64,000 nt of DNA from Methylosinus sp. PW1 (GTDB lineage Bacteria > Pseudomonadota > Alphaproteobacteria > Rhizobiales > Beijerinckiaceae), in the NCBI RefSeq assembly GCF_000745215.1, contig NZ_JQNK01000009.1, positions 1,054,001 through 1,118,000 on the forward strand. Reading direction: 5' to 3'. The stretch's first letter is position 1; the number at the start of each line of letters is the position of its first letter. The notes beneath the pieces are model-generated. The model saw nothing but the letters and a program-made list of their open reading frames with translations. It was not told where the DNA came from and searched no databases. The position numbers and the translations under genes are program-made. Shown here one piece after another: positions 25,010 to 34,034 of this stretch.

Positions 25010-27541
25010 TTGAAATCGAAACAGCAGAAACGACATGTGGCCACGGCGCCGCGGCCCGTCGATGCGAGCGAATTGCTCGCCGATCTCATGGCGAGCCTGC
25101 GAGCGGACGACCTTTCGACCGCGCTGCGAAAAATCGACGCATCCCGCGCGCTCGTCGACGGCCACGCCTTCGCGAGCTATCTCGCCGGCCTCGTCCGCGT
25201 CTCGCTCGGACAGGACGAGGCGGCGATCGATCATTTCGGCAAAGCGATCGCCATCGATCCCGATCATGCGCAGGCGCTCTACGGCCGCGCGGTGGCGCTG
25301 CAAAAATCCGGACGGCCAGAGGCGGCGATCGCCGACCACGCACGATCGCTGCGGCTCGATCCCGGCAATGTCGAGGGCTGGCTGAATTATGGCGTCGCGC
25401 TGCAAATGACGGGACGCAGCGCCGAGGCCGTCGACGCCTATGGGCAATTGCTGGCGCGCGCGCCCGGCCATGCGCAGGGCTTCGCCAATCGCGGCCTGTC
25501 GCTGCATGCGATCGGCGAGGATACGCGCGCGATCGAAGATTACGACTGCGCCATCGCGCTTCTTCCCGCCGATCCCGTGCCGCAGCGCAACAAGGCGGTC
25601 TCGCTCGCGCGTCTCGCGCGACACGAGGAAGCGCTCGATTGCTTCGCGCGCGCCTTCGCGCTCGATCCCACCTGTCTCGACGCCGCCGATGGCGCGCTTT
25701 CGGCGCTCGTCGCTCTGCGCCTCTTCGAGGAGGCCGTCTCCTTCTGCGACACTGTGCTGAGCCTTGCGCCCGGCCATGTTCCGGCGCTGCTGACCAAGGC
25801 CAATGCGCTGCACGAAACCAAGCGCTACGCCGCCGCGCTCGCAATATTCGACGAAGCTCTCTCGCGCGCGCCGCAGGATCCCAAGCTGCTCACCAATCGA
25901 GGCATGAGCCTGTTCGAGCTCGGCCGGCTCGAGGAGGCGCAGTCTTGCGCGCTCGCCGCCATCGCCGCCGATCCGACCTTCGCGCTCGCCTGGCGCTGCC
26001 GCGGCATGGTGGAGATGCGCCGCTCCGATCTCGACAACGCCCTCGCTTCCTTCGACGCGGCGCTGCGCCTCGCAGACAATGAGCCGGACGTGCATTGCGG
26101 CCGCGGCATCGTGCTGAAAGAGCTCGGCCGCTTCGACGAGGCGCGCGCGCAATTCGACCGCGCGCTCGAGATCGATCCGCGCCATGCGGAGACGAAAGCC
26201 AATAAGGGCACGCTGCTGCTGCTGCGCGGCGAGTTCGAGCAAGGCCTCGAGCTGTTCGAGCATCGCTGGGTGCTCGACGACCGCCCCAAGACCGAGATCG
26301 CCTATCGCTGGCCGGAATGGCGCGGCGAGCCGCTGACCGGCAAATCCATCCTCATTCTCGACGAGGCGGGCCTCGGCGACGCGCTGCAATTCATCCGCTA
26401 TGCGCCCTTGCTGGCGAAGGCGGGCGCGAAGGTCGCCTATCATTGCCGCCCCGCCCTGCTGCGCCTGATGCGCGGCCTCGGCGAGAGCGTCGAGATCATC
26501 GCCGCTCTGGCGCAGGATGCGGCCTATGACTATTGCGTCACCCTATGCAGCCTGCCGCACGCCTTCGGCACGCGCGCGGAGACGATACCGGGCGACCCCT
26601 ATCTTTCTGCGGAGCCGGAACGCGTGGCGCTGTGGCGCGAGCGTCTCTCGGGCGAAGGATTGAAGGTCGGGATCGCCTGGCAAGGCAGCGCGCATTCGCG
26701 CTCCGACCATGCGCGCGCCGCGCCGCTCTCGTCTTTCGCGCCGCTCGGCGCCATTCCCGGCGTGCGGCTCTACAGCCTGCAGAAGAATTTCGGCGCCGAT
26801 CAATTGCGCGACGCGCCCATGCGCGTCATGTCCTTCGGCGAGGATTTCGACGCCGGCGCCGACGCTTTCGTCGATACGGCGGCGGTGATCGCCAATCTCG
26901 ATCTCGTCGTGACGATCGACACATCCATCGCCCATCTCGCCGGCGCGCTCGGCAAGCCGGTGTGGATCGCGATCAAGCATGCGCCGGAATGGCGCTGGCA
27001 ATTGGAGCGCGAGGACAGCCCCTGGTATCACAGCGCGCGGCTGTTCCGTCAGGAGAAACGCGGCGATTGGCGCGACGTGTTCGCCCGCATCGCGCGCGAG
27101 CTGGAAGCCCTCGCGGCGCCGCAGGCGCGGCCGGCCGAGGCGGACGCCATTCTCATTCCCGGCTCCGTCGGCGAGCTGATCGATCGCATCACGATTCTGG
27201 AGATAAAGGCGCGCAAGATCGCCGACGCCGAAAAGCGCGCCAATGTCGCGCGCGAGCTGGCTCTGCTGCAAGGACTGCGGGACGAGCGCGGCTTCGTCGG
27301 CGGCGCGCTGGATGCGCTGGCGCGCGAGCTGGAGGAGACCAATCTCGCGCTGTGGAACATTGAGGACGATATTCGCAATTGCGAGAAGCGCAGCGATTTC
27401 GGCCCGCAATTCATCGCGCTGGCGCGCAGCGTCTATCAGCGCAACGACCATCGCGCGGCGCTGAAGAAGCGCATCAATCTCGCCTGCGGCTCATTGATCG
27501 TGGAAGAGAAGTCCTATGACGAGGCGCCGCGCGCCTCGTGA
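25010..27541 (+). CDS. TPR - glycosyltransferase 9-like - DUF6165 fusion protein
   Basis: An 843-residue protein in three parts. Residues about 50-430 are a run of tetratricopeptide repeats (GDxxxAxxxYxxALxxxPxxxxA patterns). Residues about 440-690 resemble the heptosyltransferase-like GT-B domain found behind TPR arrays (SILILDEAGLGDALQFIRYA, and VVTIDTSIAHLAGALGKPVW). Residues about 710-830 match DUF6165 (PGSVGELIDRITILEIKARK). TPR-GT proteins are linked to surface glycan or protein glycosylation. The TTG start at 25010 has GAGG seven bases upstream; the next in-frame ATG is 25088. The gene is alone on its strand, divergent from the chemoreceptor. Confidence 0.8.
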   Translation: MKSKQQKRHVATAPRPVDASELLADLMASLRADDLSTALRKIDASRALVDGHAFASYLAGLVRVSLGQDEAAIDHFGKAIAIDPDHAQALYGRAVALQKSGRPEAAIADHARSLRLDPGNVEGWLNYGVALQMTGRSAEAVDAYGQLLARAPGHAQGFANRGLSLHAIGEDTRAIEDYDCAIALLPADPVPQRNKAVSLARLARHEEALDCFARAFALDPTCLDAADGALSALVALRLFEEAVSFCDTVLSLAPGHVPALLTKANALHETKRYAAALAIFDEALSRAPQDPKLLTNRGMSLFELGRLEEAQSCALAAIAADPTFALAWRCRGMVEMRRSDLDNALASFDAALRLADNEPDVHCGRGIVLKELGRFDEARAQFDRALEIDPRHAETKANKGTLLLLRGEFEQGLELFEHRWVLDDRPKTEIAYRWPEWRGEPLTGKSILILDEAGLGDALQFIRYAPLLAKAGAKVAYHCRPALLRLMRGLGESVEIIAALAQDAAYDYCVTLCSLPHAFGTRAETIPGDPYLSAEPERVALWRERLSGEGLKVGIAWQGSAHSRSDHARAAPLSSFAPLGAIPGVRLYSLQKNFGADQLRDAPMRVMSFGEDFDAGADAFVDTAAVIANLDLVVTIDTSIAHLAGALGKPVWIAIKHAPEWRWQLEREDSPWYHSARLFRQEKRGDWRDVFARIARELEALAAPQARPAEADAILIPGSVGELIDRITILEIKARKIADAEKRANVARELALLQGLRDERGFVGGALDALARELEETNLALWNIEDDIRNCEKRSDFGPQFIALARSVYQRNDHRAALKKRINLACGSLIVEEKSYDEAPRAS

Positions 27542-27559
27542 GCTTTCGCTGACGACTGG

Positions 27560-28891
27560 TCAAATCCCGCTCGATTTCGACGAGAACTCGAAACCTTCGA
27601 TCAGCATGGGCGGGGCCGAGATCGCGGCGCCGCCCATCTCGGTCTTCACGCGCTCGCTCGCGCCGATCGCCGCTATGCGCGAGAAGGCGCCGTGGAGATT
27701 CTCGTTGAAGCGCATGTTGCGCACGGGCGCGACGACCGCGCCATTCTCGATGAGGAAATTGCCGTCGCGCGTCAGCCCGGTGAGCAGCAGGCTGCGCGGC
27801 TCGACCATATTGGTGTACCAGAAGCGCGTCACCAATATGCCGCGCCGCACGCCGCGGATCATCTCCTCGAGGGGAGTCGTCCCGCCGGCGACGGTGAAAT
27901 TCTGCGCCGCCGGAATGGCCTCTGCGCCGGTCTTCTGCGCCCAATAGCGCGGACGCGCGAGCGTCTTCAGCACGCCCTTGTCCACCCACAGCCGCGCCTC
28001 CTGCGCGAGACCCTCCTCGCCGAAGGGCGCCTCCGGCGCGATCGGGTCGCGCGGATCGGAGCGCAGGGAGAAATCGGCGCTGAACAGAGCCTCGCCGAGC
28101 TTGGTTCCGCCGCCGGCGCGGGAGAAGAAGCTGCGGCCCTCGTCGGCCGGTCGGGCGCGCAGCATCCACATCAGCCATTGCGCCAGCTCGCCCACCGCCG
28201 TCGGCTCCAATATCACCGTATAGCGTCCGGGCTCGAGATCGAGCGGCTCCTCGTCGCGGGCGGCCTTCAGCGCGGCGCGGCGGCCGATGTCGGCAGGATC
28301 GAGCTGCGCGACCGAAAAATGCCGGACGCCGGCCCAGCCGGACCAGCCGTCGCTCTTATGGCGCGCCGTGGACGAGAGATCGACGAAGCTCTCGCGATCA
28401 TAGGCGAAGAGTCCGGCGCTCGAGGCCAGCGCCGAGAAGCGGCGGCCGGCCGCCGCGCAGCCGAACATGTTCACGCCCCGCGCCGTCCCCTCGGCGACGA
28501 CGCGCGCGGTCGCCTCGGCGAGAAAGCGAAGATCGAGCGCTCCGGTCGCCTCGTCATAGCGGGCGCTCTCAGAATAGACCTGAGCGCCGAGCGGCGACAG
28601 AAATTCGGGGTCCTCCGGCAACAGCCGCGCGATCTCCTCCGAGCGCGCCACGGCGCGGGCGAGCGCCTCCCGATCGAGCCCACCGACCGAGACCGAGCCG
28701 ACGCGCCCGCCGACATGCGACTCGATGCGCGTCTTCACATGCGCCGTCGCGACATTGGTGGTGACGCCGCCGCCGGCGAAGCGCAGGCTCTGCGCCTCCT
28801 CGCCCTCGATATGGATCACGCAGGACTCCGCCGCGGACAGGGACCGCAGACGATCGGCGAGGGCGAGGGCGTCGTCTCGCGTCAGGAACAT
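27560..28891 (-). CDS. PmbA/TldE-like subunit of a TldD/TldE protease
   Basis: A 443-residue PmbA/TldE-family protein. The N-terminal half has the IHIEGEEAQSLRFAGGGVTT strand pattern and GLDREALARAVARSEEIARL; the C-terminal half carries TRFWYTNMVEPRSLLLTGLT then RDGNFLIENG and a final GGAAISAPPMLIEGF. It lacks HExxxH, as expected for TldE-type subunits. TldD/TldE heterodimers trim leader peptides and unfolded peptides, for example maturing microcin B17. The TldD-like partner is encoded 5.1 kb upstream on the same strand, separated by the opposite-strand ECF/FecR/TonB module. The gene converges tail to tail on the TPR fusion gene. Confidence 0.88.
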   Translation of the reverse strand: MFLTRDDALALADRLRSLSAAESCVIHIEGEEAQSLRFAGGGVTTNVATAHVKTRIESHVGGRVGSVSVGGLDREALARAVARSEEIARLLPEDPEFLSPLGAQVYSESARYDEATGALDLRFLAEATARVVAEGTARGVNMFGCAAAGRRFSALASSAGLFAYDRESFVDLSSTARHKSDGWSGWAGVRHFSVAQLDPADIGRRAALKAARDEEPLDLEPGRYTVILEPTAVGELAQWLMWMLRARPADEGRSFFSRAGGGTKLGEALFSADFSLRSDPRDPIAPEAPFGEEGLAQEARLWVDKGVLKTLARPRYWAQKTGAEAIPAAQNFTVAGGTTPLEEMIRGVRRGILVTRFWYTNMVEPRSLLLTGLTRDGNFLIENGAVVAPVRNMRFNENLHGAFSRIAAIGASERVKTEMGGAAISAPPMLIEGFEFSSKSSGI

Positions 28892-29096
28892 GGCCGGCCT
28901 TTCTCATTCGACGGGTCCGGCGGCGGCCGGCGGTCGCATGATAAGATGGTTGTCCTCCATTCGAAAGCGTCCGGCGCGGCCGCGACTGTGGCCGCCGCGC
29001 AACAGCGGCTCGGATATTCGGCCGCGGCGGCGCCCGATCATTGACCCGGCAATTCCCGCGGACCTATTTTTGCGTTCGATGAGGACATTCTCCTCC

Positions 29097-29468
29097 ATGC
29101 GCCGCCCCGCGCGCCGGCTTCTCGCCTGCGCAACGGTGATTCTCGCCCTGCTGCAGGCCATCGCCCTGCTCGGCTCGATAGCGCGGGCGCATGGGGCCGT
29201 CGGCCTCTCCCCCGCTCTCTCGGGCGACGCGCTCTGCGCAGCCGCCCGCGACGGCGACGGAGCGCCCCTCGCCCATCACGCCGGCGAGCATCATTGCGTC
29301 CTGTGCTCGGATCGGGGCGCCGAGCCGCCCGCCATCGCGCCCACGGCCGCGCCGCTCCTGCTGCGGCCCGACGGGGTGGCCAGCATAGGCGCGCGGGGGC
29401 TGTCGCCGCGCGCGCCGCCGCTCGGCTGGGCGAGCTCCTGGTCCTCGCGCGCGCCGCCATCGGTCTGA
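29097..29468 (+). CDS. Small secreted DUF2946-like protein at the head of the second sigma/TonB module
   Basis: A 123-residue protein with a signal peptide (basic start, then LLACATVILALLQAIALLGS) and a His/Cys centre HHAGEHHCVLCSDRGAEPP, then an Ala/Pro-rich tail. The HHCxxC pattern resembles DUF2946 proteins and parallels the HTADQCCLLC centre of the protein before mbnI. ATG 29097 is preceded by GAGGA eleven bases upstream; ATG 29079 has none. A TTGACC-N18-TATTTT promoter candidate is at 29041-29070. The ECF sigma gene follows after 87 bases. Function unknown; metal binding in the periplasm is an inference from the Cys/His cluster. Confidence 0.6.
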   Translation: MRRPARRLLACATVILALLQAIALLGSIARAHGAVGLSPALSGDALCAAARDGDGAPLAHHAGEHHCVLCSDRGAEPPAIAPTAAPLLLRPDGVASIGARGLSPRAPPLGWASSWSSRAPPSV

Positions 29469-29555
29469 AAATCGAATGCCGCCGCCCCTCGGGCGAGCGG
29501 CCGGCCTCGACCTTTCGGATCAATCGCGCTCGCGCGCCAGCCAGGGCGTTCCACT

Positions 29556-30101
29556 TTGTCTCGATCGATCTCGTCGCGCGGCGATCGGCCTGCGGACGCC
29601 AAACCGTGGCGGCTCCGCGAGCTGTTTCTCGCCCATAAGCGCGATCTCTTCGGCTTTCTCGTGCGCAAGGTCGGCGCCGTCGATGCGCCCGACCTGCTGC
29701 AGGAGACGTTCCTGCGCATGGTCCGCCATGATCGGCCCGAGACCATCGAGGACCCGCCGGCCTTTCTCAAGCAGATCGCGGTCAATCTGGCCCGCGACTT
29801 CGCCCGCCGCCGCAGGACCGAGGAGGGTCGTCTCCAATTCGGCGATTATGTGATCGACCCGCCGGCGCCGGAAACGCCGATCGAGGAGCGGCTCGACTAT
29901 GAGCGGCGCTCGGCGCTGCTGAAAGCGGCCATGGCGACATTGCCGCCGCGCTGCCGCGAGGCCTTCGAGCTGCATATCTATAACGACGTTCCGCTCGTCG
30001 AGGTGGCGCGGCGGATGGACATATCCGACCGCATGGCGCGCAAGCATGTCAGCGTCGCGCTGCGCGCCTGCCGCGCCGCGCTGCGGAGCGAGGCCGAGTG
30101 A
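29556..30101 (+). CDS. ECF sigma factor (FecI-like) of the second module
   Basis: A 181-residue ECF sigma factor. Region 2 has DAPDLLQETFLRMVRH and AFLKQIAVNLARDFARRRR; region 4 has LPPRCREAFELHIYNDVPLV then EVARRMDISDRMARKHVSVA. It is clearly related to MbnI in length, the LLQETF-x-RM segment and the NLARDF segment. The start is a TTG at 29556 preceded by AGGG; no good in-frame ATG precedes region 2. The FecR-like gene follows after 85 bases, so the usual sigma/anti-sigma/receptor signalling chain is expected. The inducing ligand is unknown. Confidence 0.88.
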   Translation: MSRSISSRGDRPADAKPWRLRELFLAHKRDLFGFLVRKVGAVDAPDLLQETFLRMVRHDRPETIEDPPAFLKQIAVNLARDFARRRRTEEGRLQFGDYVIDPPAPETPIEERLDYERRSALLKAAMATLPPRCREAFELHIYNDVPLVEVARRMDISDRMARKHVSVALRACRAALRSEAE

Positions 30102-30186
30102 TTTTTTCCCGTTTCGAGGTTCCGCCTCGCGCCGGCGCCGCGTCATCTATACTGTCGCGCGCGGCGCCTCGAGGACGGATGGAGAG

Positions 30187-31131
30187 ATGACCGGGGATAA
30201 GGCGAAGGAACCCGCGCCGGACGAAGCCGGGGACGCCGCGATCGAATGGTTCGTGCGCTTGCGCGAGGGGCGGCTGTCGGCGGAGGAGACGGCCGCCTTC
30301 GAGGCGTGGCGCGCCGAACCGGCCAACGCCGCCGCCTTCGACGAGGTGCTGCATATGTACGGCCATCTCGCCGGCATGAGCCCGGCACGCCGCATGCGGC
30401 CGGCGCCGCGCGCCGCGCGCGGGATGCGGGCGGCGGCCCTCGCCTTCGCCGCGGCGGCGGCGGTCGCGGTCTTTGCCTCTTATAACGAAATCGCGCTGCG
30501 ACTCGAGGCCGATCACTTCACCGGCGTCGGCGAGAAGCGTCTGGTGACGCTGGACGACGGCTCCCATGCTCTGCTCGACTCGCGCTCCGCCATCGCTTTG
30601 CGCTATTCGGCGGGCGAGCGGCGGCTCCGCCTCCTTTCCGGCGAAGCCTGGTTCGACGTCGCGCCCGACGCTTCGCGCCCCTTTGTCGTCGAGGCCGGCG
30701 AGGGCCGCGTGACGGCGCTCGGCACCGCCTTCGACGTCGCGCTGGAAAGAGGCGGCGCGCGCGTCACTGTGACGGAGCATCGCGTCGGCGTCGCCAGCGG
30801 CGGCAAGACCACCATCGTCGAGGAAGGCCAGCAGACCACATTCGAGCGCGATGCGCCGGCGCATGCGCCGATGAGCGTCGATATCGACATTGCAACCGCT
30901 TGGCGGCGCGGCAAGCTCATCGTCAATCGGCAGCCGCTGGGCGATGTGCTCGCCGCGCTCGGCCGCTATCATCGCGGCTATATTTATTGCGTCGATCGCG
31001 CGATCTGCGCGCGGCGCATCTCCGGCGTCTTCGGCGCAGAGGAGGACGCGCTGCAATCCTTGGCGGAGATCGAGGCCTCGCTCGGCCTGCGCGCCATCCA
31101 TGTCACCAGCTATCTGATCCTGCTGTATTGA
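30187..31131 (+). CDS. FecR-like anti-sigma factor of the second module
   Basis: A 314-residue protein with the cytoplasmic N-terminal domain (AAIEWFVRLREGRLSAEETA AFEAW), a transmembrane helix (about residues 81-100), a FecR core (LLSGEAWFDVAPDASRPFVV and TALGTAFDVA) and a C-terminal STN-like extension (AWRRGKLIVNRQPLGDVLAA). Several of these segments are near-identical to MbnR, so the two anti-sigma factors are paralogues. The ATG at 30187 follows GGAGAG. It should transmit the state of the downstream TonB receptor to the ECF sigma factor encoded just before it. Confidence 0.9.
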   Translation: MTGDKAKEPAPDEAGDAAIEWFVRLREGRLSAEETAAFEAWRAEPANAAAFDEVLHMYGHLAGMSPARRMRPAPRAARGMRAAALAFAAAAAVAVFASYNEIALRLEADHFTGVGEKRLVTLDDGSHALLDSRSAIALRYSAGERRLRLLSGEAWFDVAPDASRPFVVEAGEGRVTALGTAFDVALERGGARVTVTEHRVGVASGGKTTIVEEGQQTTFERDAPAHAPMSVDIDIATAWRRGKLIVNRQPLGDVLAALGRYHRGYIYCVDRAICARRISGVFGAEEDALQSLAEIEASLGLRAIHVTSYLILLY

Positions 31132-31149
31132 ATTTAAACGCTTCATCGG

Positions 31150-31169
31150 CGCGCGAATTTTTTCGCGCG
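31150..31169. promoter_or_regulatory. Perfect hairpin between the FecR-like and TonB receptor genes
   Basis: CGCGCGAA-TTTT-TTCGCGCG forms an eight-base-pair stem with a four-base loop, followed by AAGGAGG at about 31169-31175 but no nearby start codon. It could attenuate or process the mRNA so that sigma/anti-sigma and receptor levels differ. That role is speculative; the structure is seen directly. Confidence 0.4.
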
Positions 31170-31252
31170 AAGGAGGTTCCGCTTTTTCCGCCTGCCGCGT
31201 CCTGTTCCCGAGAGCCCGAACTCTATGGCGGGCGTTGCGACGGCGGGACGAA

Positions 31253-33931
31253 ATGGCCATGGCGCGGAAGAAGTCAGTAGGCGAGGGCGTGAATATGAGT
31301 TCGACGGCGATCGCCTTGGCGCTGAGCGCGATGACGCTCGGCGCAGAGGCTCCGGTGACGAGCGCAGAGGCCTCCATCTCGCCGCAGGAGCGCGACGGCG
31401 CGCTGCGTGACTATCGCATTCCCGCCGGCGCCATGGAGACGGCGCTCAACGCTTTCGCCGATCGCAGCGGCCTGCATATCGTCTTCGACGTCGGGCTCAC
31501 CGATGCCGTGAAGACACGCGGCGTCGTCGGCGCCTATTCGGTGCGCGAAGGGCTGGACCGGCTGCTCTTTGGAACCGGCCTCTCCTATCGCCTGTCGGAG
31601 AATGGCCGTTCTGTCTCCATCATTCTCGCGCAGGCCGCGCGCGGAACCATGACCGACGCCAACGGCGAGGAGCTGCCGCCGATCGACGTCGGCGCCGAGC
31701 GGAAGCGCGCGGGCGCCTCGAGCGCGCCGGGCTTCGACGCCGAGCGCGCCAAGGAGCCGATCTATCGCGATCCGCCCGGTCAGACGGTGACGACAGTCGA
31801 TCACAAATTCCAGAACGCGACGCCCATGTCGACGGTGCAGAACGCGCTTCGCTACAGCCCCGGCGTCACTTTCAGTCAGGGGCAGAATGCGCGCGATTTC
31901 GTTATCTCGATCCGCGGCTCGGGCAATCGCGTCAGCGCGCCCGGCGTGCGCAACATCATGATGTTCTCCGACGGCTTTCCGATCGTGACGTCGGATGGCG
32001 AAGGCCGCTCGGAAATTCTCGACCCGCATTCCTTCGGCGCCGTCGACGTCTATCGCGGCCCGTCCTCGGCGATGTTCGGCAATCACGCCTATGGCGGCGC
32101 GGTCAATTTCCGCTCTTTCGAGGGCGCCGACATCGACGGTCTCGAGACCGGATCGGAATTCGGCAGCTACGGCTATATCAATAATTACATCCGCGGCGGC
32201 AAGAAGCTCGTCGACAAGAGCTTCGGCGAGCTCGATCTCTCGCTCTTCGCCTCCGACTTGCGAGGCGAGGGCTATCTCGCCCACAATGCGCACGAGTTCC
32301 AGAACGCCAGCTTCCTGGGCAAATGGTCGCCGACGCCGACAGATCGCTTCACGTTCAAATTCGCCTTCAGCCAGACCTTCACGCAGACGTCCAACCGCCT
32401 TTCTCTCACCTCCTATTATCTGAACCCGTTCTCGAGGAACTACGGCTGTCAAATCGCGGTCGCGGCCAATTCGGCGCTCTGCAACAATCTCACCCAATAC
32501 GCCAACGGAATAAGCGGCGCGACGACGCGCGGCAGCGTCGATCAGTTCGGCACGCATATGCACGTCTTTCGCGATATCGCCGGCCTGCGCTGGGAGCACG
32601 ATATCGACCAGAACACGACATGGCGCACGCAGGTCAGCTATGATCTGATGGAGACCGCGAGCGGAACGCTCATTCCGCCGAAATTCGTCGGCGGACCAGG
32701 TGGTCCGGTGGCGGCGACCGGCCCCGCGGTCGGCTTCGCCGTCTCGACCGATGTGACCAATCACGGCTCGCTGCTCGGCCTGCCCGCGACGCATTACCTC
32801 GGCTTCTTCTACGACAATCTCAAATCCACCTATTCCTCATTCGCCCAGGTTCCGAACATGTGGAACTATGGGATGCGCGGCGCGCCGACGGGGAAGATCG
32901 ACTCCTATCATTCGAACATCGGCCTGAAGGCGCGCGAAGAGATCGCGCTCACCCCCGATCTCACCGCGGCGATCGGCTTCAGCGCCAATTGGAACAGAGC
33001 CTGGGGCGTCAACACCGTCTATAATTTCAACGCGGCGGGCCTGCCGCTGCGCGCTCTCGACGTCGCCGCGGACAACGACTATTGGAACACCGCGCCAGAA
33101 GCCTCGCTGACCTATCGCTACAGCCCCGAATGGCAGTTCCGCGCGCGCTATGCGACCGGCTATGGCACGCCCAATTTCCGCAATCTGACCGCCACCGCGA
33201 CAGGCGCCGGCAACAATACCGCGCTGAAGGCGCAGACCAATATGGGCGTCGATGTCGGGGTCGACTGGACGCCGAACGACAGGCTGAGATTCAGCGTCAC
33301 CGGGTACAATGAATGGTTCCGCAACGAGCTGCTGCAGCTCACGAGCCCGTTCCCGCTTCTGATGGTCTATTTCGTCAACATACCGAAAGCGATCCATCGC
33401 GGCGTCGAGGCCCAAATGGATTGGCGGCCTTTCGACGGATGGCGCTTCATCGCGGCCTATTCTCACAACGACCAGTTCTCGACCGATTACGTCGAGCAGA
33501 TATCCAACCAATATTTCGATCGGCAGGGCCACAAGATTCCCAATGTGCCGCCGCATCTCTTGACGACGCGGATCGGCTATGATCAGCCGGACGGCGCTTT
33601 CAAAGGCCTCGGCGCCTATGTCGAATATGTCTATAAGAGCGGGTATGCGCTCGACATGGGCAATCTGCTCTATACGCCGTCCTATGGAATCGTCAATCTG
33701 AACCTGCATTACAGCCGAGACATTCCGGACTTCTATGTCAAGAATGTCGAGTTCTACTTCAACATCGACAATCTGTTCGACCGCACCTATGTCGCCGGCG
33801 CGACGGCGACCTCCAATACGCTGACGAATGGCGTGCAGACGCCGGGTCCGCTGCTCGCCAACTCCACCGGCGTGGGAATTGTCGCCGGCTCGCCGCGAGC
33901 CTTCACGGGAGGCGTGAAGTTCAAATTCTGA
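31253..33931 (+). CDS. TonB-dependent transducer with STN domain (ligand unknown)
   Basis: An 892-residue outer-membrane receptor. It has an N-terminal secretory region, an STN signalling domain (about residues 50-120; YRIPAGAMETALNAFADRSG), a TonB-box-like LPPIDVGAE, a plug domain with RGSGNRVSAPGVRNI and VDVYRGPSSAMFGNHAYGG, and a barrel ending in FTGGVKFKF. The domain order equals that of MbnT, but the plug and barrel are distinct, so the ligand is likely different. A cysteine pair in an extracellular loop (NYGCQIAVAANSALCNN) is notable. The ATG at 31253 is used; ATG 31259 is possible. It is the fourth gene of the module and no transporter or biosynthesis gene follows. Confidence 0.88.
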   Translation: MAMARKKSVGEGVNMSSTAIALALSAMTLGAEAPVTSAEASISPQERDGALRDYRIPAGAMETALNAFADRSGLHIVFDVGLTDAVKTRGVVGAYSVREGLDRLLFGTGLSYRLSENGRSVSIILAQAARGTMTDANGEELPPIDVGAERKRAGASSAPGFDAERAKEPIYRDPPGQTVTTVDHKFQNATPMSTVQNALRYSPGVTFSQGQNARDFVISIRGSGNRVSAPGVRNIMMFSDGFPIVTSDGEGRSEILDPHSFGAVDVYRGPSSAMFGNHAYGGAVNFRSFEGADIDGLETGSEFGSYGYINNYIRGGKKLVDKSFGELDLSLFASDLRGEGYLAHNAHEFQNASFLGKWSPTPTDRFTFKFAFSQTFTQTSNRLSLTSYYLNPFSRNYGCQIAVAANSALCNNLTQYANGISGATTRGSVDQFGTHMHVFRDIAGLRWEHDIDQNTTWRTQVSYDLMETASGTLIPPKFVGGPGGPVAATGPAVGFAVSTDVTNHGSLLGLPATHYLGFFYDNLKSTYSSFAQVPNMWNYGMRGAPTGKIDSYHSNIGLKAREEIALTPDLTAAIGFSANWNRAWGVNTVYNFNAAGLPLRALDVAADNDYWNTAPEASLTYRYSPEWQFRARYATGYGTPNFRNLTATATGAGNNTALKAQTNMGVDVGVDWTPNDRLRFSVTGYNEWFRNELLQLTSPFPLLMVYFVNIPKAIHRGVEAQMDWRPFDGWRFIAAYSHNDQFSTDYVEQISNQYFDRQGHKIPNVPPHLLTTRIGYDQPDGAFKGLGAYVEYVYKSGYALDMGNLLYTPSYGIVNLNLHYSRDIPDFYVKNVEFYFNIDNLFDRTYVAGATATSNTLTNGVQTPGPLLANSTGVGIVAGSPRAFTGGVKFKF

Positions 33932-33941
33932 ACGCGCGCGA

Positions 33942-34007
33942 CATTATTGCGAGCCGTAGACGAAGCGATCCAGAACCACGGGAATCTTCGCTGCGCTCGC
34001 AATGACG
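33942..34007. repeat. Imperfect palindromic repeat of the CATTGCGAG type
   Basis: An inverted repeat with arms ATTGCGAGCCGTAGACGAAG and CTTCGCTGCGCTCGCAATGA around GCGATCCAGAACCACGGGAAT. Elements of this kind (a GTCATTGCGAG arm and its complement) are dispersed in alphaproteobacterial genomes. This one lies precisely between the TonB receptor gene and tldD, that is, at one border of the module that separates tldD from tldE. Confidence 0.65.
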
Positions 34008-34034
34008 AGACGATGCAAAACGAGCGAGGAGAGA

